A program made the translations under genes and the position numbers. Positions 56,263 to 64,000 of a DNA stretch of 64,000 bases are shown here, one piece after another (the first letter of the stretch is position 1; each line of letters starts with the position of its first letter). The notes below the pieces were generated by a model, which had not been told where the DNA came from, made no database searches, and saw only the letters and a program-made list of their open reading frames with translations. The stretch is from Saururus chinensis (Eukaryota > Streptophyta > Magnoliopsida > Piperales > Saururaceae): the NCBI GenBank assembly GCA_035235625.1, contig CP141149.1, positions 1,087,001 to 1,151,000 of the forward strand. The letters are read 5' to 3'.

Positions 56263-58474
56263 TGTGCATAATTGTACAAGCATAATGTACAGATTATGAA
56301 GTGAAAAATAAGCATAATAAGTGAGATATAAGTAAGAGGATGACAACAGGATTGGCTCTGAGGATCTTCATTTGATGATGTTAGTGTAAGATGATTTGGC
56401 CATAAGATGGATGGCGAAGTATGTAAGACTGTAAGGGTTTGATGTACGGTGTGTTATGATCATGATGTGGACGGGTTAAGTGAAGTTTGCTGCCCTGACG
56501 AACTAGGGTTTCGATCGGGCTCAACTTCGGTTTGATCAGTCGAGGACTGTGAGTTTGTGTGGCATAATTGTACCACATAATGTACTTAATTCAAACTTGA
56601 ATTATAAGTATAGCTAATGATAGCGTTGTGAGTTTGAGTCCTAAGGGTTCGACGGATTACGTTCTGTGTTTGAGCTGGCCGCTAATGAGTCAGCTGAGCA
56701 TTTCTCATGTCTTGCCATGGTGTTTATCCTGCGGGGTGTTCTCTGTGTGCTGTATAGAGCACCAGAAGTCTGATGCTCTACTGAGAGTAATGTGTGTTTC
56801 TGATTTGGTCTGCGTGTTGTATAAGCCCAGACGTTTGATGCTCTCTTGAGAGCGATGTACGTTTTTGACTTTATCTATGTACTGTATGAAGCCCAGACGT
56901 CTGATACTCTGTTGAGAGTGAAGTATGTTTTCGATTTGGTCTGTGTGCTGTATAAGCCCAGATGTTTGATGCTTTGTTGAGAGCGTTGTATGATTTCGCC
57001 CAAGAGTGGCACTGTATATTTCTGCCCAAGTGGCACTATATGTTTTCTACCCAAGAGTGGCAATGGCACTATAAGACCCATTATGGTGGGCGATTCTATG
57101 GCACTGTAAGACCCATTATGGTGGGCAACTGTATGACCCCTTATGTGTGGGTGTTTATGTTTGCGAGCTCAGGTAAGTAGTATCATGGATCTACTCTTAC
57201 CTGTTTGATCTAGTGCCCCATGAGCATTGGTGTGCCTTACCTTCGAAAAAGTCCATGGCGTCTAGTTACTCCCCGGAGGTTAAGGTGTTGCCCCAGTGGC
57301 ATTCTTTTCCATTCGACGTTGGAGCTTATTGTTGTAATGAGCTTCAGTGGTCGATAGTATGAGCACGACTGTAAGCATATGAGTATGAGCACGACTGTAA
57401 GAGTATGTGTATGAGTACAACTGTATGAGTGTGAGCACGATTGCAAGAGTATGAGTATGAGCACGACTGTAAGAGTATGAGTACGATTGTAAGAGTATGT
57501 TTCTGAGTAAGACAGTAAGCTTGATTTTGTGTAAGCTGTACGAGTAAGGTTGTACGAGTTATGTAAGGTCGTACAAGTATGTGTAAGCTGTATGAGTAAA
57601 CATATGATTGTACAAGTAAGGTCGTACAAGTATGCATATGTTATATGAGTAAGCATACAATGGTACGAGTAAGTTTGTAAGACTCTGGATAAGGGTTTTT
57701 GTGTAAGTTTAATTTGATGGTATGATTTTGGCATGATGGTGCCTTTGGTATGACTTTGTCACGATAGTGCATTTGGTATGACTTTGGCACGATGGTGCAT
57801 TTGGTATGTTTGTATACATATGAGCATGATTATGATTATATTGTTGACTGCTTCATGTTTGAGTTACATGAATGCAAGTATTTATGAACTTAGTGAGTTC
57901 ACTGTTTTGGATTCCCCTATTGGGTATTTTCCTACTGAGTATGAAAATATTCATTACCCTACTTTTTAGCCCCGTTGTATGGGAGGTTTTGCAGGTTTGT
58001 GCGGAGAGCTTTTGGAGATGGATGCTCATTTCAGCGGTGGATTGATTCCCGTTGACTCAGGTATCTGCTTGACTCACTGCGAGTTTGTTTTGTGCCACAA
58101 TCTGATGTATTGGGTGAGACGAGACGTTAAGATGTTTATATCCTGGACTTTCGGTTGGATTAGACAGTGGACTATTATGGGACTTGCACTCAGGGATGCC
58201 TAGGAGAGATTTGTATTTAAATTCTATGATCATAACAATTTGGTCGTACGTGTATTTTCGAGTAGCGCCTGAGGATATTTGCTTTGGTCGTACGATGTTT
58301 GACCGTATGATGAAAATATTCAGATAGAAAATTGATGTTTAGTATTTTAAATTATAAACTGTTTTATCAGGTTTTGATTTCATCATTTTTCCTCCGATTT
58401 ATAGACGTTATATTGCAAAAATTTTCCTTAAATTTTAAGGAAAATGTATAAAAAATCTCAGGTGTTACATTAAG

Positions 58475-60521
58475 CGAATAAGATTAAATAAGTTACTGAA
58501 AAACCGTAAAATTGTGTAATCATTCTATTAATTTGATTCATTATTACGAACATAACAAATGAATAAGAGGTCTCTTTATTAGGAATGTAAAAAATGATTG
58601 GGAGGTCTCTTTATATTTTCAATAATATAACAATTTGTACACATTCTTAACTTACTTCGGTTTTTATCGATCAAAGGGATATAACTTGACCTAAAGGTGT
58701 CCGATTAGTTTATTGTTTAGTACGTTTAATTCATTTTTTTTAACTTAACAAATGAGTACATATTTATTTAAAATAACTAAATATACATTCATGATGAGCT
58801 TTAGTCCTTTCTTTTAAATCTAGTTAAGCGAATAAAATCAGATAAGTTAAGGCTAAACCATAAAATTGTAGATTCACTTTGTCAATTTAATTAATTATTA
58901 CGAACATAACAAATGAATAAAATATATTTTTAAACTTTTAAACGATATATTGATTTATACACATTCTTAACTTACTTTGGCTTTAATCAATAAAAAAGAT
59001 ATAATAATTAAGTATACATTCCTGACAAGATTTAGAACCTTTTTTTAAATCTAGTTAAGCGAATGAATTAATATAAGGAAGAATGGTCAAATTATGCAAT
59101 AACTTTGTTTATTTGATTCATAATTACAGACGTAACAAATGAATAGGAGGTCTCTTTAAACTTTAAAGTATATAATGATTTGTGAACATTTTTAACTTCA
59201 GTTTTAATCAATCAAAAAAAGGATATAACTTGACCAAAAAGGGTCTGATTGGTTCGTCATTTAGTACGTTTAATCCTTTCTTTCGAATTTAGCAAATGAG
59301 TATGTAGTTATTTAAAATAATTAAATATAAATTTGTGATGAACTTTACTGCATTGTTCTAAATCTCATATAAATTAAAAAAGAATGGTAAAATTCTGGAA
59401 TCGCTTTGTCAATTTGTTTTGTTATTATGAATGTAACAATTGAATGGGAGGTCTGTTTATACTATAAACGATATTATGATTTGTGCGCACATTCTTAACT
59501 TACTTCAATTTTAATTAAAAGGATATAACCTAACCAAAAAGGGTATGATTAGTCCGTCGTTTAATATATTTGATTTATTCTATCAAACTTAGCAAATGAG
59601 TATGTAGTTATTTAAAATAATTAAATATACATTCGTGATGAGCTTTGCTGAATTGTTCTAAATCTAATTAAGCGAATAAAATCATATAAGTTAAGGAAGA
59701 ACAGTAAAATTTTGGAGTTGCTTTGTCAATTTTATTTGTTATTACGAGCATAACAAATAAATAGGATGCATCTTTAACTTTAAATAATATAACGATTTGT
59801 TCATATTCTTAGCTTACTTCGGCTTTAATCGACTTAAAGGATATAACTTGACCAAAATTGGTCTGATTTAAAATGAGTATTTTTAAAGGATATTCTTTTT
59901 TAACTTAGCAAATGAGTATATTTTTATTTAAAATAATTAAGTATACATTCATGACGAGCTTCGGTGCTTTGTTTTAAATATAGTTAAGTAAATAAAATCA
60001 TATAAATTAAGAAAGAATGGTAAAATTATGGAATCGCTTTGTCAATTTGATTATTTATTATGAATGTAACAAATTAATGGGTGGTCTCTTTAAACTATAA
60101 ATAATATTATGATTTGTGCACATTCTTATCTTACTTTGGTTTTAATCAATCAAAAGGAGATAATTTGACCAAAAAGGGTCCGATTAGTTCATCATTTAGT
60201 ACATTTGATTTATTATTTCAAGCTTAGAAAAAAGTACGTAGTTATTTAAAATAATTAAATATGCATTTGTGGCAAGGTTTAGTGATTTATTCTAAATCTA
60301 GTTAAGCGAATCAAATAATATAAATTAAGGAAGAATGGTTAAATTGTGGAGTCGCTTCGTTAATTTGATTCGTTATTATTAACATAACAAATAAATGGGA
60401 GGTCTCTTAAACGATATTACAATTTGTGTACATTTTTAACTTACTTCGGTATAAATAGATTAAAATGATATAACTTAACCAAAAGTGGTCCATTAGGTTC
60501 ATTGTTTAGTACGTTTAATTC
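58475..60521 (+). repeat. Satellite array, F orientation
   Basis: About 6.5 monomers paralogous in order to about 4050-6060, including shared odd variants (a truncated unit with AGGTCTCTTTATTAGGAATG near 58570 and GTTGTTATTTAAAA-type units). The array is split at AATTC (60517-60521) by the next LTR. Confidence 0.88.
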
Positions 60522-63500
60522 TATAAGGACTCTCAATTTTGAACCAATTTATTTTAATGTTATTTATCGGTTAATGTGTGGTTTACGCGTTTTCTGATTT
60601 AAATTCTGTGGTTTTCTAAAATAAATGAGTTTTCTAAAGGTTTCTAGCAAAACTAACTTTACATTTATGAGTTTTAAGTAGTTTTTTGTCAATTTTTAAT
60701 TTTTGGGAATTTTTGGATTTTTCACTAATTTTCCAAAAATTAGGGTTTGGCGGGACCCCTGTGGGTCCCACTGACAAAATTAGGATTTTCAGACCAAAAT
60801 GCCCCAGACATCAACTTAAGCTCAAACACAAATTTTTAGAATTTTATCGAATTTAATTAGTGCTCAAATCTTCAAAATACTTATTTTTATCCCAAAATTT
60901 TATTTACACCCCATTAGTTCATTAAGTGTACCCCAAGCCCTACTATAAAAGAAAAAGGGCTGAGTCATTTCTATTTTGGGAATAGGCTGAGAGGAGGTGA
61001 TTAAGGCCTAGTTCCCCAATTAGGCCTGGATTAGAAGGGATTAAAGTATGTTCTTCCTTAATTAAGCTTAAACCCTAGATCTTCTCCTAATTCATTCTTA
61101 ATCCATCATTTTCCCTTTGATTTGATTCAATTTTAAGCATCAAAGTTACTGATTCACTCCCTTATTTCAAACCCTACTTATCAAAATTTGTTTTTTACGC
61201 TTAACAAACCCTAGATCTAAGATTTCTTCAAGGTTTTCAATGTTAAATCGATTTTTAATGGAGTTTAACTTAGACACTATGTTTTTGGAAGGTTTCCAAG
61301 AAGGGTGAAGGTCAAATCTGAATCTAAACAAGTGACAAGGTAATGGGTCTTCAAATCTCAGTTTTCTTATGGTAAAATCTCAATTTTTATGGTTTATTTG
61401 GAATGGGTTTGTTTGATTTAGTGCTTTAATGGTGGGATTAGTAAATGTTAATTTCTTGTTCCGATTTCTTAGGGTTTTGTTTTAGAATGGTTGAGATTAG
61501 TGTTCTGGAAGGTTTGATGAGTTTTTGATAATGTTTGGTACCATGGATGAAGATTTGAAGGTGTTTTCATGGTGTTTTGGTTTTAAAATTTGAAATGAAG
61601 AAGAAGGTCAAAACTGCTATGTTGGCGATTGAACGGCCTACCAGGGCGATCGATCGGCAACACTATAGTTTTGGCAAATTTCTAGTATAGCCGATCAGCA
61701 ACACTACAGTTTTGGCAAATTTCCAATATAGCCAATTGAACGGCCTTGCAGGGCGATCGATCGACAACACTAAATTTTTTGACAGATTTCCAGTACAGCC
61801 GATCGAATGGCCTTGCAGAGAGATTGAATGGCCACATGATAATTTTTGCTATTTTTGAAACTTATGTGCATTTAAATGTTTTGTTCCATTTCATGATTCT
61901 AATGGTTATGGGAGGTGTATTATGATGAAAGTGTATAAATTATGTTTAGGTTTGGTCTTGTGACATCATATTATGTTGATAATTATACATGTTGATGTTG
62001 AAGTACCTTAAATTTGTGAATGTTGGTATTCTTATGAATAGAATATGTTTTCAGTAGGGATATAATGTGGAAAAATGGTGAGATGTGTTATCTCATAATG
62101 AGGATGGCTTATGGGTAATGGATGTGATCATGTTGTGGCTTAATGAATGGAAGAATCATGATTGTGGGAGTGAATATGTGATTTCACATGGATGGATTTA
62201 ATCCTTTTAGTGGATTTTGTTTTGATTTCAGTTAGGAATTATTGTTTTGAATGTGTTCAAGCATGTGTAAATTGTCTTATGAGTTTATGTCAAGCATTGG
62301 GCATGTGCTTAGATATGCATGAACACACACATATGGGGAATTTACTATGACATTGTAGTGAATTATGAGGTGAATATGATGCATGAGGGGACTGATTAGG
62401 ACCATGTTCCATGTGTTGGAATTCACGTAGATCTTTCTCACAGATGTATCATGTTAGCATGCATCATGGATCGTTATTCATGGACGAAGTTTTACCTATG
62501 TTTGACCGGAATTAACCGATTGTATACAATGTTTGAGATTGCGTGCCAGATCTATTGCTTGGTGAATTAATCGAAACTTGGTTGGTCCGAAAGGACATGT
62601 TTTCGATTTAAGTTCCTGTGTGGAATGTGTATACTCCTTGGGTTGAGTCTAGAGAGATGGAATCATGTGGGGACGAGTTGTGTACTTGTCTTGCGGATTT
62701 GAGATTATTAATATGAATGTCATCTGGACCTTGAGAATCCAGAGTGGTATGCCATGTACACCCGCTACCACGTGTTCTAGGGTTCCCTGTGTGGGAATTC
62801 GGGCTCTCCCCTCCACAGGAGATGTCCCTCGGTGAACACCCCTACTGTAGATTCTCTGTGTAAAAATGGGACATCCTTGACTAGGATCGTCCAGGGCGAG
62901 CAGCTTTAGGGATTGACAACCCCAACTCTTTTACATTTCTTGTGTGGAAATTTGACTGTGTCTTGCCTTTGTGGCCTTGACCGTGTCCTGCCTATGTGGC
63001 AATGCTTGTGTTTACTCTTTGATGGAGGCATTCACCATTTGTATTGATGCATGTCTATTATGAATGCTATGCATGATTGTGTATCATGTGGTTGACACGT
63101 TTGTCGTGTAGGGTGAATGTGGTTTATGTGATATGAATGCATGATTGATTGAGATACTATTATGCAGGTTTATGTGATATGAATGCATGATTGATTGAGA
63201 TACTATTATGCAGGTTTATGTGATATGAATACATGATCAGAAATGGTGTGAATGAGACACTATTATGCAGGTTCATGTGATATGAATGCATGATCAGAAA
63301 GGGTGTGATTGAGACACTATTATACAGGTTTATGTGATATGCATGTAAGATCAAAAAGTGGTATAGCATGTTAATCTTAGATTTGATTTGCTTCATTGTC
63401 ATGCCGTTGTGTTTTCTGGTGATCATAGTTATATTCAAACCATTATTGAGTTTTTATACTCACCCCATGTTCTTGTTTTGTTTTGGGGCTGTGTGGCATG

Positions 63501-63936
63501 ACACGCAGACGGACAGGATCCTCTATATGAGGAAAGCTTAGAGAAAGCTTGGGAGTAGTCGTGGAGACTCCTAGTTTTGCATGTTTCTTCGTTTATCTTA
63601 TTTTTATATTAGGACCTTGTGGATGATCCTTGTCTTAGATTTGTGAGATACTATGTTTTAGTTTCTTTGAAACTTGTTTTGGAGCCAAGTGTGTGGCTAT
63701 GAATTATTAGTATGTGGGTTTGAGATTATGGTTTAATTAGAGTTTAACTCTTTAGTTCTACCTATTTACTCTTGCTCAAAGTAGTGCGTAAACTCCGTTA
63801 ATATTAGACCACCCATAGTTGGGGCACAAGTCTTCCGCTATTTTTTTTCCTCAATCATTTCAATTCGTCGCCCCCGTGCACTGGTTCGGCCCTTGGACTG
63901 GGTTCTGCTCGGGTCGGCCAATGCCGGGGAGTGACA
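60522..63936 (+). mobile_element. Solo LTR, TGTAAGGACC family, 3415 bp
   Basis: It begins TATAAGGACTCTC (a TG to TA change from the sister's TGTAAGGACC) and ends GCCGGGGAGTGACA. A perfect 5-bp duplication, AATTC, lies at 60517-60521 and 63937-63941. A GGCGGGACCCCTGTGGGTCC block is followed by a TATA box (TACTATAAAAGAAAAAG, about 60940). It has GATCG hairpin motifs at 61621-61662, 61730-61770 and 61797-61836, a conserved CACAGGAGATGTCCCT region (62730-62910), and tandem units of 46 and 57 bp at 63121-63345. It is the reverse of 30007-33437. No coding sequence. Confidence 0.9.
63121..63345. repeat. 46/57-bp tandem repeat in the LTR
   Basis: Units start with GGTTTATGTGATATGAATGC at 63121, 63167, 63213, about 63270 and 63327, two of 46 bp and then two of 57 bp. 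They occupy the place of the 55-bp array in the sister LTR but differ in sequence. Confidence 0.85.
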
Positions 63937-64000
63937 AATTCATTCTTTTAAACTTAGCAAATAAGTATGTAGTTATTTAAAATAGTTAAATATATATTTT
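63937..64000 (+). repeat. Satellite resumes, F orientation
   Basis: AATTCATTCTTTTAAACTTA continues the monomer interrupted at 60521. It is paralogous to about 6075-6128. Confidence 0.85.

Larger units (their letters stand above)
53620..58469 (+). mobile_element. Solo LTR of the long gypsy family, 4850 bp
   Basis: It begins TGTAAGGTCCCTGA, ends CTCAGGTGTTACA, and has a perfect 5-bp duplication TTAAG (53615-53619 and 58470-58474). Removing it restores the satellite, as seen in the paralogue near 4045. It matches the 28754-36632 LTR, whose upstream polyprotein tail identifies the family as Ty3/gypsy. Inside are a GC-rich block (about 54000-54930), the GTGCTAGTGATGGCTAGC array (55530-55985), a 49-bp unit repeated three times (about 56115-56262) and GAGTATGAGCACGACTGTAA repeats (about 57355-57530). 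No coding sequence; the many short open frames have no family signal. Confidence 0.9.

Overview
The window is nuclear DNA from a flowering plant. The evidence is an AT-rich tandem satellite, LTR retrotransposons with plant-style ends and 5-bp target duplications, and broken fragments of plant gene families: ALWAYS EARLY/LIN9, plant O-fucosyltransferase, a GT47 glycosyltransferase, a kinesin-10-like motor and a plant C2 NT-type protein. I cannot place the species. I found no intact protein-coding gene, tRNA, rRNA or CRISPR array. Every recognisable coding stretch is a fragment or carries stops or frameshifts, and most other open frames are accidents of repeats.

The matrix is a satellite with a monomer of about 310-320 bp, roughly 22 kb in all. 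It is read in one orientation (F) at 3353-6862, 37185-37582, 41303-44025, 44385-46275, 48190-51951, 53365-53619, 58470-60521 and 63937-64000. It is read in the opposite orientation (R) at about 16921-28560, 36633-37180, 44030-44375 and 46280-48140. It is broken up by mobile elements, most with clear target-site duplications.

Layout. 1-3352: 3' part of an LTR element (internal region, polypurine tract, 364-bp LTR) carrying a captured C2 NT-type gene fragment. 3353-6862: satellite. About 6863-11503: degenerate, rearranged ALY/LIN9-type pseudogene on the minus strand. 11504-13671: solo LTR. 13677-14095: possible ARM-repeat gene fragment. 14112-14474: hAT-type MITE. About 15236-16400: decayed LTR fragment, then a CT-rich minisatellite. 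17678-19586: second solo LTR of the 11.5-kb family, opposite orientation. 25092-27207: short complete LTR element without coding capacity. 28561-36632: 3' end of a Ty3/gypsy chromovirus-like element with a very long LTR, into which a 3.43-kb solo LTR (30007-33437) is nested. 37583-41302: PIF/Harbinger-like TIR element holding a five-exon O-fucosyltransferase pseudogene. 42032-43589 and 49320-50859: two copies of a TA-flanked mariner/Stowaway-like element, each holding a GT47 fragment and a kinesin exon. 51952-53364: unclassified LTR-like insertion. 53620-58469: complete 4.85-kb solo LTR. 60522-63936: second 3.4-kb solo LTR.

Two direct duplications are visible. About 36.63-44.0 kb is paralogous to 47.6-51.3 kb; both carry the mariner-like element at the same satellite position, but only the first has the PIF-like element, so the second gives its empty site. 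About 3.35-6.13 kb is paralogous to 51.43-64.0 kb once three insertions in the right copy are removed. The picture is a heterochromatic satellite block that grows by segmental duplication and inversion and collects LTR elements and gene-capturing DNA transposons. All protein-family names rest on my recognition of conserved motifs, since no database search could be run.
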